64,000 nucleotides of DNA from Zoogloeaceae bacterium. GTDB taxonomy: Bacteria; Pseudomonadota; Gammaproteobacteria; Burkholderiales; Rhodocyclaceae. The position numbers and the translations under genes are program-made. The first letter of the stretch is position 1. Every line of letters begins with the position of its first letter. The stretch lies in assembly GCA_024235675.1 (NCBI GenBank), contig JACKLZ010000005.1, positions 248,001-312,000 on the forward strand, given 5' to 3'. Positions 15,279 through 25,126 of the stretch are shown piece after piece. The notes below the pieces were generated by a model that was not told where the DNA came from, made no database searches, and was given only the letters and a program-made list of their open reading frames with translations.

Positions 15279-15869
15279 TCAGAACCCGGCGCCGGGCGTG
15301 GCGAGGAAGGCTTCCTCGGCTGCCGTGCTGGAGCGACCAAGAATCGCATTTCGGTGCGGAAAACGACCGAACCGGGTGATGACCGCCTGATGGCGCAGAG
15401 CGTAATCGTAAGTGTTGTCGAAGCCGGGGTGGGCGTTCTTGAGTGCAGTAAAGAGCGCGATGGAGCGCGCCTGCTCGCCGGCATCTTCGGCATGTTCGAA
15501 CGGCAGGTAGGCGAACACCCGCTCGACGGGCAGCAGTTGCGCATCGCGGCCTTGATCGACCAGGGCTTTGGCGGCGCGCAGGGCGAGCGCATCGCCGGCG
15601 AAAGCCTGCGGTGTGTTGCGATGGATGTTGCGGGTGAATTGGTCGAGCAGCAGGATGCGCCCGAGCGTGCCGTGGGCCGTGCTGTCCCAGTCGGTCAGTG
15701 CGCCGGCCAGCGCCTGATCGACCAGCGCGCCGAAGCGCTTGGTAATCGCGGCGTCGGTGGCGTCACGCTTTTCGAACCACAGGGGCCGGTGGGTGCCATA
15801 GTCGGCGCTGCCCGGCGCACCAAACCAGAAGTCGAGGACCTGGCGGGCGGTGTCGGGCAGCGTCGGCAT
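15279..15869 (-). CDS. DUF924 family protein
   Basis: 196 residues, the usual length. The family pattern is clear: VLDFWFG near residue 12, WFEKRDATDAAI, then GRILLLDQFTRNIHRNTP and FAYLPFEHAED, ending FPHRNAILGR. DUF924 proteins are TPR-like helical proteins of unknown function. The ATG at 15867-15869 follows the topB stop by 7 bp, so it is probably the last gene of a topB transcript. The frame stays open upstream, but that part lies inside topB. Confidence 0.85.
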   Translation of the reverse strand: MPTLPDTARQVLDFWFGAPGSADYGTHRPLWFEKRDATDAAITKRFGALVDQALAGALTDWDSTAHGTLGRILLLDQFTRNIHRNTPQAFAGDALALRAAKALVDQGRDAQLLPVERVFAYLPFEHAEDAGEQARSIALFTALKNAHPGFDNTYDYALRHQAVITRFGRFPHRNAILGRSSTAAEEAFLATPGAGF

Positions 15870-15876
15870 GGTCGGC

Positions 15877-18372
15877 TTACTCGTCGCCCTTGGCGGCTTT
15901 CTTGGTGGTTTTCTTCGCGGCCGCCGGCTTTTTGGGGGCGCGCGGTTCAAACTCGAAGCCCACGCCACCGTCCGGCTTGCGCACCAGGAAGGCCGAGAAC
16001 TTGCGCTTGGTCTTGTTCGACACAAAGCCCTTGAGCAGGTCGGTCTTGCCGTCGGTGAGCAGCTTGCTCATCTGTTCGCGCTCGATCGGCTGTTGCAGGA
16101 TGATCTTGCCCGAGCGGAAGTCACAGGACTTCTCAGGCCCGACCGACTTCTCGCAGACATAGGCCATGCCGTGTTCGTACACCTTGGCCTGGCATTTCGG
16201 GCAGGTGCCCAGCGTGGTTTGTTCGGAGAAGTCCACCGGCTCGGCGTTTTCGTCGTCACGTGGCTGGCCGAAGTCGAAGGTGGGCATCAACTCGTCATTG
16301 AGCTTGATGTCGGCATTGAACAGCCGGCCCATCTTGTTGCGGAAGCCCATCAGCGGGCCGACGTGGCCATCACGCAGCAAGGCTTCGATCTCGGGGATCT
16401 CGAACTGGCGACCGGCGACGATCTTCCAGGTGCTCCAGTCGCAGGCCTGGCAGGCGAATTTTTTGTAGTTCTCTTTCACCACCCCGCCGCACTTCGGGCA
16501 GGGCGTTGCGAGCGTGGTGAAGTCGCCCGGCACGGTGTCGGATTCATACTGCTTGGCGCGCTCGACCATGTCACGCGCCATGGTGGCGATCTCTTCCATG
16601 AAGGCGTCGCGGGTCAGTCCGCCGCGCTCCATCTGCGACAGTTTGTGCTCCCACTCGCCGGTCAGCTCAGGCGAGGTCAGTGCCGACACGCCCAGGCCCT
16701 TGAGCAGGGTGATCAGCGAGAAGGCTTTGGCGGTAGGGATCAGCTCCTTGCCATCGCGGTGCATGTACTGCTCGCCGATCAGGTTCTCGATGATCTGCGC
16801 ACGCGTCGCTGGCGTGCCGAGGCCGCGGCCGGCCATGGCGGCGCGCAATTCTTCGTCATCCACCATCTTGCCGGCGCCTTCCATGGCCGACAGCAAGGTC
16901 GCTTCGTTGAAGCGCGCGGGCGGTCGGGTCTGCTGGGCCTTGACCTCGATTTCGTCGGTGCTGACCTTTTCGCCCTGGGCCACCGGGGCCAGGGTTTCGG
17001 CGTCGTCGCTGGGCTTGTCGCGACCGACCACCACCAGCCAGCCCGGTTTGACCATGACCTTGCCCTCGGTCTTGAAGGCTTCGCCTTCGACCCGGGTGAT
17101 GCGGGTGGTGACGCGGAATTCGGCCGCCGGGTAGAACACCGACAGGAAGCGCCGGGTGACCAGGTCGTAGATCTTCTGTTCCGGCTCGGACAGCGTCTTG
17201 GGCGCGGTGCCGGTGGGGATGATCGCGAAGTGATCGGAAATCTTGCTGTTGTTGTAGATGCGCTTGTTCGGGCCGGCCCAGCCTTCGCGTTTGATTTCGT
17301 TGGCGAATTTGGCGTATTCGGCGGGCAGGTTGCCGAGCACCTCCTTGACCGTATCGACATAGTCTTCGGGCAGGGCGCGGGCGTCGGTACGCGGATAGGT
17401 CAGCACCTTGTGGCGCTCGTACAGCGCCTGGGCGACCTGCAGCGTGGCGCGGGCTGAAAAGCCGAAGCGGCCGTTGGCCTCGCGCTGCAGGCTGGTCAGG
17501 TCGAACAGCAGCGGCGAGAGCTGGGTGGAGGGCTTGGATTCTTCTTCGACCGTGCCGGGCTTGCCGTCGCACTTGGCACGGATCGCCTCGGCGCGGGCGA
17601 CATCCCACAGCCGCTCGGCGCGGGCGTGCTCGTCCTCGTTTTTCTTGAAGCCTTCGTCAAACCAGCGGCCGGCATAGCTGCCTTCGGCACAGCCGAAGCT
17701 GGCGTGCAGTTCCCAGTAGTCGCGGGCCTTGAATTCGCGGATGCGCTGCTCACGTTCGACCACCAGCGCCAGGGTCGGGGTCTGTACCCGGCCGACGGTG
17801 GTCAGGTGGAAACCGCCAGTCTTGGAGTTGAAGGCGGTCATTGCCCGCGTGCCGTTGATGCCGATCAGCCAGTCGCTTTCGGCCCGTGACACCGCCGCCT
17901 GACGCAGGCCGTCAACTTCGTCGGCTGAGCGCAGATGGGAGAAACCGTCGCGAATCGCGCCGGTGGTCATCGACTGCAGCCACAGGCGCTGCACCGGTTT
18001 TTTGGTTTTGGCGTGTTCGGCGATGAAGTTGAAGATCAGCTCGCCCTCACGCCCCGCGTCGCAGGCGTTGATCAGGCCTTCGACATCTTTGCGCTTGATC
18101 AGCCGGGTCAGCAGCTTGAGGCGGTCTTCACTCTTGGCGATGGGCTGCAGCGCAAAGCGCGAGGGCACCACCGGCAGGTTGGCGAATGACCACTTGCCGC
18201 GCTTGACCTCTTCGTCTGGCGGCACGGTCAGTTCGAGCAGATGGCCCACGGCCGATGCCAGCACGTAGTCGTCTGACTCGAAATAGTCTTTCTGGCGGGT
18301 GAAGCCGCCCAGTGAACGGGCGATGTCCTGCGCGACGGACGGTTTCTCGGCGATGATCAGTTGTTTGCTCAT
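15877..18372 (-). CDS. DNA topoisomerase III (type IA)
   Basis: 831 residues. TOPRIM domain at the N-terminus (IIAEKPSVAQDIA, then CDAGREGELIF with the acidic metal site near residues 103-108). The catalytic tyrosine is in VLTYPRTDARALP. C-terminal zinc-ribbon pieces include CPKCGGVV...CQAC and CPKCQAKV. The chain ends in a lysine/alanine-rich tail after FEPRAPKK. Type IA enzymes relax negative supercoils and decatenate by single-strand passage. The start MSKQLIIAEKPS is the conserved family start, so the call is topB rather than topA. Confidence 0.92.
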   Translation of the reverse strand: MSKQLIIAEKPSVAQDIARSLGGFTRQKDYFESDDYVLASAVGHLLELTVPPDEEVKRGKWSFANLPVVPSRFALQPIAKSEDRLKLLTRLIKRKDVEGLINACDAGREGELIFNFIAEHAKTKKPVQRLWLQSMTTGAIRDGFSHLRSADEVDGLRQAAVSRAESDWLIGINGTRAMTAFNSKTGGFHLTTVGRVQTPTLALVVEREQRIREFKARDYWELHASFGCAEGSYAGRWFDEGFKKNEDEHARAERLWDVARAEAIRAKCDGKPGTVEEESKPSTQLSPLLFDLTSLQREANGRFGFSARATLQVAQALYERHKVLTYPRTDARALPEDYVDTVKEVLGNLPAEYAKFANEIKREGWAGPNKRIYNNSKISDHFAIIPTGTAPKTLSEPEQKIYDLVTRRFLSVFYPAAEFRVTTRITRVEGEAFKTEGKVMVKPGWLVVVGRDKPSDDAETLAPVAQGEKVSTDEIEVKAQQTRPPARFNEATLLSAMEGAGKMVDDEELRAAMAGRGLGTPATRAQIIENLIGEQYMHRDGKELIPTAKAFSLITLLKGLGVSALTSPELTGEWEHKLSQMERGGLTRDAFMEEIATMARDMVERAKQYESDTVPGDFTTLATPCPKCGGVVKENYKKFACQACDWSTWKIVAGRQFEIPEIEALLRDGHVGPLMGFRNKMGRLFNADIKLNDELMPTFDFGQPRDDENAEPVDFSEQTTLGTCPKCQAKVYEHGMAYVCEKSVGPEKSCDFRSGKIILQQPIEREQMSKLLTDGKTDLLKGFVSNKTKRKFSAFLVRKPDGGVGFEFEPRAPKKPAAAKKTTKKAAKGDE

Positions 18373-18488
18373 GGCATGCGGAAGTACCGGCGGGGCCGGT
18401 CACGGTTCCCGAAAAATCAGGTGATTAAGCGCGGCATCATAAAGGAAGCCGCAGCGATACGTGCAAGTGGCCGATGCCGCCGCACGCT

Positions 18489-18953
18489 TCAGTGGAGGAT
18501 CGGCGAGATGTCGTCGTCCTCGCTCAGCAATTCGTCGAGCACCAGCGAATCCATCGGATATGCCTGTTTCCACAGCACGATCAGCACGATGACTTTCAGT
18601 CGCGAGACCGACACATGGCTGTCTGGCAGCGCCATCAGGCGATCGAGGATGAGTTCGCGGTTGGCGCCATCGAGCACGCCGGAGTCCTCAAGAAACAGCA
18701 GGAATCCGATACCTTCGCGCCCCAGCTTGGCGGTTTCTTCAGCCGAATACAAGCGCATTGCGCCGGAGCTTGGTGCGCTGAAAGCGGTGTACTCATTGGC
18801 CGTCTGGTTCAGGTCCGACAGCCATTCAAGGGCGTCGCTGATCTCGTCTTCTTCAAAACCCGCGGCGCTCAGCCGGCGTGCCAGTTGCTCCGGCGCGGGG
18901 CAGGCTTCAGCGTGGATATAGGTTTCGAAGAGATAAACGAGAACATCAAACAT
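18489..18953 (-). CDS. Smg (DUF494) family protein
   Basis: 154 residues matching the Smg family throughout: MFDVLVYLFETYIHAE at the start and MALPDSHVSVSRLKVIVLIVLWKQ near the end. Smg is found next to dprA and def in many beta- and gammaproteobacteria. Its biochemical role is unknown. It is encoded 15 bp after dprA and is likely translated from the same message. Confidence 0.9.
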   Translation of the reverse strand: MFDVLVYLFETYIHAEACPAPEQLARRLSAAGFEEDEISDALEWLSDLNQTANEYTAFSAPSSGAMRLYSAEETAKLGREGIGFLLFLEDSGVLDGANRELILDRLMALPDSHVSVSRLKVIVLIVLWKQAYPMDSLVLDELLSEDDDISPILH

Positions 18954-18968
18954 GAATAAGTGGGGACT

Positions 18969-20072
18969 CTATATGCGTCGCTGGAAGCGGCCGCCGGGCA
19001 GGCGTGCCAGATGACCGTCCAGTTCCAGTGAAAGCAGAATGGCGTACAGCGCATCGGCCGTCAAGCCGGTACGGGCCGCGAGTGTATCAAGGCTCACGGG
19101 ATCATGGCCGAGCGCCGCCAGAAGGTCGTCGCTTGATCTGTCGCTGTCGGGGGCCGTATCGGTCGGGGCGTCGGCCGCCGGTGAAATTACATTGGCGTAG
19201 CCCGAAAAGACGGCTTCTTCAAGGATGTCTTCGGCCGTTTCAACCAGTTTTGCGCCGTCCCGGATCAGTCGGTGACAGCCTTTGGACTGCGGCGAATGAA
19301 TCGACCCGGGGATGGCGAAGACCTCGCGACCTTGTTCGGTTGCCAACCGTGCGGTGATCAGTGAACCGCTGTTCAGCGCGGCCTCGACCACCAGCACGCC
19401 TTGGGCCAGACCCGAGATGATGCGGTTGCGTCGCGGGAAGTTGTGCGCCGCGACCTGGGTGCCCAGCGGGAACTCGGTGACGATGGCGCCACGCTCGAGG
19501 ATGCGCCGTGCCAAGGCCTGGTTGCGTGCCGGATACATGCGGTCAGCACCGGTGCCAATGACGGCGATGGTGGCGCCGTCGGCGTCGAGTGCGCCCGCAT
19601 GGGCGGCCGCGTCGATGCCCAGCGCCAGACCGCTGATGATGTTAAGCCCCGAACGTGCCAGCGCCTCGGCAAAGGCGGCAGCATTGGATTCGCCCTGAGG
19701 CGTGGCGCTGCGGGCACCGACGATGGCCAGTCCCGGACGGTTCAGCAGGCTGGTATCGCCTTTGACGTAGAGCAGCGTGGGGGGGTCGGGCAGCTCCAGC
19801 AGGCGCGGCGGGTAGTCGGCGTCGGCGAGGGTCAGCAGGGTGTTGCCGGGCTGCTCGGCCCAGGCCAGCGTGGCGGCGATGGCCTCGCTGGCATCGTGAT
19901 CGTGCAGCGCTCGCGCGAGCTTGTCGCCGATGAGTTCGGCGAGTGCGCTCTGGCGGGCCGCAAAAATCGCTTCCGGTAGCCCGAAGGCCTTGAGTAAACG
20001 GCGCTGACGCTCACCACCGATACCGGGGATGAGCGTCAGGCGTAGCCAGTCGGCCAGTTCGTGGGATGACAA
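18969..20072 (-). CDS. DprA/Smf DNA-processing protein
   Basis: 367 residues. An N-terminal SAM-like part (WLRLTLIPGIGGERQRRLLKAFG) is followed by the Rossmann-like DprA core with LAIVGARSATPQGESNA, SGLALGIDAAAHAGAL and FPRRNRIISGLAQGVLVVEA, and a C-terminal winged helix (about 305-365; LDTLAARTGLTADALYAILLSLELDG). DprA loads RecA on incoming single-stranded DNA during natural transformation. Its presence is compatible with, but does not prove, competence. It sits in a run with a LysM protein upstream and smg downstream. Confidence 0.93.
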   Translation of the reverse strand: MSSHELADWLRLTLIPGIGGERQRRLLKAFGLPEAIFAARQSALAELIGDKLARALHDHDASEAIAATLAWAEQPGNTLLTLADADYPPRLLELPDPPTLLYVKGDTSLLNRPGLAIVGARSATPQGESNAAAFAEALARSGLNIISGLALGIDAAAHAGALDADGATIAVIGTGADRMYPARNQALARRILERGAIVTEFPLGTQVAAHNFPRRNRIISGLAQGVLVVEAALNSGSLITARLATEQGREVFAIPGSIHSPQSKGCHRLIRDGAKLVETAEDILEEAVFSGYANVISPAADAPTDTAPDSDRSSDDLLAALGHDPVSLDTLAARTGLTADALYAILLSLELDGHLARLPGGRFQRRI

Positions 20073-20080
20073 CCCGCGGG

Positions 20081-21109
20081 TCAGGGGGTGCGCACCGTAT
20101 CGCTGACCTTGACCGGTGCCGTGGCGTCGACCACCAGGCCGTAGGACACGCGGTCAAACACGCGGAACAGGAACACGAGACCGTAGCGGTGCTCGGGCAA
20201 CTCGAAGTGTTCCTTCTTGTTGGTGTCTTCGTCCTTGTATTCCACCGAACCACGATGGCGGTAGAGCGCCAGGACGTGACCGACCTCGACGCCGTCCTGC
20301 TGGCCGACGCCGAGAGTGATGACCCCCTGGCGGCCGGTTTCGCTGACGCCGCCGTAGATGGCGATGACGCGGCCTTCGATGCTGTCAGTCGGTGCATGCG
20401 GCACGTAGGACAGCAGTTCGGGGCGGTCAGCCGGCAGCATCAGCTCGCCGGTGCCGATTTCCTGGCGCGCCATGGTGATTTCGAGCGCGGCCGGCTCACC
20501 CGGCTGGGTGACGTCGGCGGTGCCCAGATGTACGGCTTCATAGCCGAGAATCTTTTTGGTCAGCGGATCGGTCAGCGGCTTGGCCGGGCGGTAAATGTGC
20601 CAGGTGTTCACGCCGGCATCGACATTCTTGGCAAACACCGTGTCGCCCTGACCGGTGTAGAGCCGGTTTTCCTGGGTAGCGACGATGGTGGCCGAATTCA
20701 TGATGCGCTTCTCGTCCACCACCAGCGGGTGGGTCAGGAAGGGGGCGATTTCGTTTTGCGGGATGCTGGGAATCGCCTGATCGGTCGCTTCCGAGTAGAT
20801 CTGCGGCTGCAACTTGCCGTCGCCGACCCGGCGGCCCAGGCGCAGGTAGGGGCCGCTGCGGTCGAGGACGATGATCTGACCCGGGTAGATCAGATGCGGG
20901 TTGTGGATCTGGTCCTTGTTGAGTTGCCACACTTCGGGCCAGCGCCAGGGCTCACGCAGGAACTTGCCGGAGATGCCCCACAAGGTGTCGCCTTTGCGCA
21001 CCGTATGGCTGTCTGGCGCGTTCTGCGCCAGCTCGACCGGCGAGGCGGCCAGGGCCGGTTGGATGAGGGCGGCGACGCCAATGACTAGAGAGAATATAAT
21101 GCGGATCAT
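20081..21109 (-). CDS. Secreted LysM-domain protein
   Basis: 342 residues. A signal peptide (about 1-22, IIFSLVIGVAALIQPALAA) is followed directly by one LysM domain (about 34-85: HTVRKGDTLWGISGKFL ... NPHLIYPGQIIVL). The remaining 250 residues are the conserved tail seen in LysM proteins encoded beside dprA and def in betaproteobacteria. LysM binds peptidoglycan, so the protein is periplasmic. The ATG at 21107-21109 has GGAAG six bases upstream. The divergent def gene shares its promoter region. Confidence 0.88.
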   Translation of the reverse strand: MIRIIFSLVIGVAALIQPALAASPVELAQNAPDSHTVRKGDTLWGISGKFLREPWRWPEVWQLNKDQIHNPHLIYPGQIIVLDRSGPYLRLGRRVGDGKLQPQIYSEATDQAIPSIPQNEIAPFLTHPLVVDEKRIMNSATIVATQENRLYTGQGDTVFAKNVDAGVNTWHIYRPAKPLTDPLTKKILGYEAVHLGTADVTQPGEPAALEITMARQEIGTGELMLPADRPELLSYVPHAPTDSIEGRVIAIYGGVSETGRQGVITLGVGQQDGVEVGHVLALYRHRGSVEYKDEDTNKKEHFELPEHRYGLVFLFRVFDRVSYGLVVDATAPVKVSDTVRTP

Positions 21110-21280
21110 CACTCGCTTCCGTTTCGATGCAGGCGGCATTCCGACGCCCTGCCGGGAATTCGTACCATCAATGACGGTCATATATCCCGGAAGTTGAGCG
21201 TTCCGATGACAAACGTGCATCATCGGGGATGGCAAATTACTTGAAATTCTGCACGTAATCCCATAACGCGGCAAGCTTTT

Positions 21281-21784
21281 ATGGCACTACTCCCAATACT
21301 ACATTTTCCTGATCCAAGACTTCACACCAAGGCCGTCCCGGTGGCCAAGGTGGATGATCGCATTCGCACGCTGATCCGCGACATGGCTGAAACCATGTAT
21401 GAGGCACCGGGTATTGGCCTGGCGGCGACACAGGTTAACGTCCATGAGCGCGTGGTGGTCATCGATGTCAGCGAAGACCAATCCAGCCTCCAGGCCTTCA
21501 TCAACCCCGAGATCCTCGAGCGTTCCGGCGAACAGGTGGGCGAAGAAGGCTGCCTGTCCGTGCCTGGCGTTTACGACAAGGTGGTGCGCGCCGAGCGCGT
21601 GAAAGTCCGCGCGCTGAACGAGAAAGGCGAGTCCTTCGAGCTCGAGGCCGACGGCTTGCTGGCGGTGTGCATCCAGCACGAGCTGGACCATCTCGACGGC
21701 AAGGTGTTTGTCGAGTACCTGTCGCTGCTCAAGCAAGGCCGCATCAAGAACAAACTGGCCAAGCGCGCGCGCATTACCGCCTGA
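21281..21784 (+). CDS. Peptide deformylase
   Basis: 167 residues with all three family motifs: GIGLAATQ (about 45-52), EEGCLS (about 90-95) and QHELDHLDG (about 132-140). The motif cysteine and two histidines bind the catalytic metal. The enzyme removes the N-formyl group from new proteins. It is followed 19 bp later by fmt, which adds the formyl group to initiator tRNA, the usual gene pair. Confidence 0.97.
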   Translation: MALLPILHFPDPRLHTKAVPVAKVDDRIRTLIRDMAETMYEAPGIGLAATQVNVHERVVVIDVSEDQSSLQAFINPEILERSGEQVGEEGCLSVPGVYDKVVRAERVKVRALNEKGESFELEADGLLAVCIQHELDHLDGKVFVEYLSLLKQGRIKNKLAKRARITA

Positions 21785-21803
21785 GGGCGAGGCGGATCAC
21801 CCC

Positions 21804-22742
21804 ATGAGAATTGCGTTTGCCGGTACGCCGGCGTTTGCGGCGACGGCGCTCAAAGCCCTGATCGACGGCGGGTTCGAGGTCGTGCTGGTGCTGACCCAAC
21901 CGGACCGCCCCGCCGGGCGCGGCATGAAGCTGCAGCCCAGCGCCGTCAAGCAGGTGGCGCTGGCGCACGGCATACCGGTCGATCAGCCGGAGAAGCTGCG
22001 CAGCCCCGAGCAACAGGCGGCCTTGCGGGCTGCCGCGCCCGATGTGCTGGTGGTCGCGGCTTACGGCCTGATTCTGCCGCAGGATGTGCTCGACATTCCG
22101 CGCATCGGTTGTCTCAACATCCACGCCTCGCTCCTGCCGCGCTGGCGTGGGGCGGCGCCGATTCACCGCGCGATTGAAGCGGGCGACACTGAAACCGGCA
22201 TCACCATCATGAAGATGGATGCGGGCCTCGACACCGGCGACATGTTGCTGCGCCAGGCGGTGCCGATTCCGCCGGATGCCACCACCGCCAGCCTGCATGA
22301 CACCCTGGCCGCGCTTGGCGGCGAGATGATTGTCGATGCGATTTGCCGGCTCGCCATCAAGTCGCTGGAGGGCGAGCGTCAGCCGACGCAGGGCGTGACC
22401 TACGCGCACAAGATTGCCAAATCCGAGGCGCGGCTCGATTGGCGCCGGCCGGCGATTGCACTGGCGCGGCAAGTGCGCGCCTTTGATCCCTTCCCCGGCG
22501 CGGTCGCCGAGTTGGAAGGCCGACTGATCAAGCTTTGGCAAGCCTGCGCCACGGACGATGCCGGCGTGCCTGGCACGGTGCTCAGGGCGGATGCGGATGG
22601 CGTGCTCATCGCCTGCGGCGAGGGCGCGCTGTGCGTCACGGTGTTGCAGCAGCCGGGCGGACGCCGGGTGTCGGCGGCCGAGTTTCTGCAGGCCACCCCG
22701 CTGAGGGTCGGCGCGCAACTGGCCCTCGCGCCGACGCATTGA
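21804..22742 (+). CDS. Methionyl-tRNA formyltransferase
   Basis: 312 residues, the normal length. The formyl-donor site is visible in LNIHASLLPRWRGAAPI and the catalytic segment in GITIMKMDAGLDTGDML. The C-terminal OB-like domain starts near residue 205. It transfers the formyl group from 10-formyl-THF to Met-tRNA(fMet). ATG 21804 was chosen because the family start MRIAFAGTPAFA begins there, with GGCGAGG upstream. Confidence 0.97.
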   Translation: MRIAFAGTPAFAATALKALIDGGFEVVLVLTQPDRPAGRGMKLQPSAVKQVALAHGIPVDQPEKLRSPEQQAALRAAAPDVLVVAAYGLILPQDVLDIPRIGCLNIHASLLPRWRGAAPIHRAIEAGDTETGITIMKMDAGLDTGDMLLRQAVPIPPDATTASLHDTLAALGGEMIVDAICRLAIKSLEGERQPTQGVTYAHKIAKSEARLDWRRPAIALARQVRAFDPFPGAVAELEGRLIKLWQACATDDAGVPGTVLRADADGVLIACGEGALCVTVLQQPGGRRVSAAEFLQATPLRVGAQLALAPTH

Positions 22743-22772
22743 ATCTTTCTGTCTGACCCCCATCTAAGTGTG

Positions 22773-22794
22773 CGCGGAGGTGTGCTCCGCGTTT
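22773..22794 (+). terminator. Hairpin between fmt and htpX
   Basis: Stem CGCGGAG/CTCCGCG with a five-base loop and a short TTT after it. It could attenuate read-through from def-fmt into htpX. The T-run is weak. Confidence 0.5.
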
Positions 22795-22811
22795 GATGAC
22801 GAGGAATTTCA

Positions 22812-23648
22812 ATGTTCGGTAACTGGATCAAAACCTCCATGCTGATGGCAGGCATCGTCGCCTTGTTCGGCGTGATCGGCGGCATGATCGGCGGCCAGCA
22901 AGGCATGCTGCTGGCGCTGCTGTTCGGCGGCGGGATGAACGTCTGGGCCTACTGGTTTTCGGACAAGATGGTGCTCAAGATGTACAAGGCGCGCGAAGTC
23001 GACGCCAGCACCTCGCCCTACCTATACAACATGGTGCGCGAACTGGCCGGTCGGGCCGAGTTGCCGATGCCCAAGGTGTACATCATCGACGAGGCTCAGC
23101 CCAACGCCTTCGCCACCGGCCGCAACCCTGAGCACGCCGCCGTGGCGGCGACCACCGGCATCATCCGCATGCTCTCCGAGCGCGAACTGCGGGGTGTGAT
23201 GGCGCACGAACTGGCGCACGTGAAGAACCGCGACATCCTGATCTCGACCATTTCGGCCACCGTGGCCGGTGCCATCTCGGCGCTGGCGCAGTTCGGCATG
23301 TTCTTTGGCGGGCGTGGTGAAGACCGGCCGAACCCGATCGTCTCGATCATCATCATGATTCTCGCGCCGATCGCCGGCATGCTCATCCAGATGGCCATTT
23401 CGCGCACCCGAGAGTTCGGCGCCGACCGTGGCGGTGCCGAGATCTCCGGCGACCCGGCCGCGCTGGCCGATGCCCTGGCCAAGATCGACGCCTACGCCCG
23501 CGGCATCCCCATGCACACGGCGGATGCCCACCCGGAAACGGCGCAGATGATGATCATGAATCCGCTCTCGGGCGGCGCTCTGAAGGGCTTGTTCTCGACC
23601 CACCCGGCGACTGAAGAGCGCATTGCCCGGCTGCGCGCCATGCGTTGA
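22812..23648 (+). CDS. HtpX membrane zinc metalloprotease (M48)
   Basis: 278 residues. Two N-terminal hydrophobic segments (about 7-24 and 30-48), the HEXXH site at His132-Glu133-His136 (MAHELAHVKNRD), two further transmembrane segments (about 145-165 and 175-195) and the third zinc ligand region EFGADRGGAE near 205. HtpX degrades damaged inner-membrane proteins together with FtsH. Placement after def-fmt is common in betaproteobacteria. Confidence 0.95.
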   Translation: MFGNWIKTSMLMAGIVALFGVIGGMIGGQQGMLLALLFGGGMNVWAYWFSDKMVLKMYKAREVDASTSPYLYNMVRELAGRAELPMPKVYIIDEAQPNAFATGRNPEHAAVAATTGIIRMLSERELRGVMAHELAHVKNRDILISTISATVAGAISALAQFGMFFGGRGEDRPNPIVSIIIMILAPIAGMLIQMAISRTREFGADRGGAEISGDPAALADALAKIDAYARGIPMHTADAHPETAQMMIMNPLSGGALKGLFSTHPATEERIARLRAMR

Positions 23649-23676
23649 TTTTTGCGCCGTCGTCACCGTCTTGGCG

Positions 23677-23706
23677 TGCGCGACCTTCGGGTCGCGCATT
23701 TTTTTT
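23677..23706 (+). terminator. Strong intrinsic terminator after htpX
   Basis: Nine-base-pair stem TGCGCGACC/GGTCGCGCA with a stable TTCG tetraloop, followed by eight T residues. It ends the def-fmt-htpX transcript and separates it from the two-component genes. Confidence 0.9.
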
Positions 23707-23755
23707 GAATCCGCCGCATGCTCTAATCGGGCTCTTCGTACTGAGGAATAAGGGC

Positions 23756-25126
23756 ATGGGCGCAGAACAGCACATCGACAAATCCACCGAGACACGTTCG
23801 GCGTGGTCCGATTACGCGGTGCTGGTGGTCGATGACGAAGCCGGCATGCGCAGCTTTTTGCAGCGCGCGCTCAGCGCGCGGGGCTGCGCCGTGGAAGTCG
23901 CCGACAGCGCGGAATCGGCGGCCGTGTTGCTGGCGGATGCCCATTTTGACGTGATCGTCCTCGACATCGCCCTGCCCGGCAAGGCCGGCATCGCCTGGCT
24001 GCGCGAACTGCGCGCCGGCGCGTTTTCGGGTGATGTGGTGCTGATCACGGCCTTCGCCGACATGGAAACCGCCATCGACGCGCTGCGCGCCGGGGCGGCG
24101 GACTTCATTCTCAAACCCTTCCGGGTCGACCAGATCATCAATTCGCTGACCCGTTGCTTCGAACGCGGCCGGCTGACCCGCGAGAACTACGTGCTGCGCC
24201 GCGAAGTCGCCGGGCTGGCCGGTGGCACCGAAGGTCTGGTCAGCCAGTCGCAAGCCTTGCGGCAGGTGTGGAGCCTGATCAAGCGGGTGGCGCCCACGCC
24301 TAGCACCGTGCTGATTCAGGGCGAATCGGGTGTCGGCAAAGAGCTCGCCGCGCGCGCCCTGCACCAGATGAGCGCACGCGCCGAACGGCCTTTTGTGCCG
24401 GTGAACTGCGCCGCCGTGTCGGCCGAGCTGATCGAAAGCGAGCTTTTTGGTCATGTGAAAGGCGCGTTTACCGGCGCCAGCGACAGCCGCAGCGGCTTGT
24501 TTACCTACGCCAATGGCGGCACGCTGTTTCTCGACGAGATTGGCGAACTGCCGCTGGCACTGCAGACCAAGCTCTTGCGTGCGCTCGAAGAGCAGCGGGT
24601 GCGGCCGGTGGGCTCGACCAAGGAGATTCCGGTCGATGTGCGCGTGGTCGCCGCCACCAACCGCGACCTGCGGGTCGAAGTGGCGGCCGGGCGCTTCCGG
24701 CAGGATCTGTATTACCGCCTCGAAGTGCTCACCGTCATCATCCCGCCGCTGCGTCGTCGCACCGACGATATTGTGCCGCTGGCCGAGCACTTCAATGCCC
24801 AGCTGGCCGCCCGTCTGGGTCTGCCGCCTTTGCCGATGACGCCCGAAGTGGCGGCACGGCTGGTGGGCTACGCCTGGCCCGGCAATGCACGGGAGTTGCG
24901 TAATTTCATCGAGCGGGCGCTGATTCTCGGGCATTTTCCGGTCGAGGCGCCGGCCGCCCAGGGGGGCGAGGCCTTGCCGCTGACGCTGGCCGAGGTCGAG
25001 CGTCGCCATATGGAAGCCGTGCTGCGCCAGTGTGGCGGCAACAAGACCCAGGCGGCCGAGCTGCTGGGCGTGTCGCGCAAGACGCTGGAGCGCAAGTGCA
25101 CCGAGTGGGCGACTGACGCCGAGTGA
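23756..25126 (+). CDS. NtrC-family sigma-54 response regulator
   Basis: 456 residues. Receiver domain (about 20-135) with phospho-acceptor Asp70 (VIVLDIALPG) and the conserved Lys in FILKPF. The AAA+ domain (about 160-390) has GESGVGKE as Walker A, the sigma-54 contact loop GAFTGA and Walker B GGTLFLDEI. A C-terminal Fis-type helix-turn-helix (NKTQAAELLGVSRKTLERK) binds enhancers. ATG 23756 follows AGGAATAAGGGC. The cognate kinase overlaps its 3' end, and a sigma-54 promoter lies just past the kinase. It therefore probably activates the formate dehydrogenase operon. Confidence 0.93.
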   Translation: MGAEQHIDKSTETRSAWSDYAVLVVDDEAGMRSFLQRALSARGCAVEVADSAESAAVLLADAHFDVIVLDIALPGKAGIAWLRELRAGAFSGDVVLITAFADMETAIDALRAGAADFILKPFRVDQIINSLTRCFERGRLTRENYVLRREVAGLAGGTEGLVSQSQALRQVWSLIKRVAPTPSTVLIQGESGVGKELAARALHQMSARAERPFVPVNCAAVSAELIESELFGHVKGAFTGASDSRSGLFTYANGGTLFLDEIGELPLALQTKLLRALEEQRVRPVGSTKEIPVDVRVVAATNRDLRVEVAAGRFRQDLYYRLEVLTVIIPPLRRRTDDIVPLAEHFNAQLAARLGLPPLPMTPEVAARLVGYAWPGNARELRNFIERALILGHFPVEAPAAQGGEALPLTLAEVERRHMEAVLRQCGGNKTQAAELLGVSRKTLERKCTEWATDAE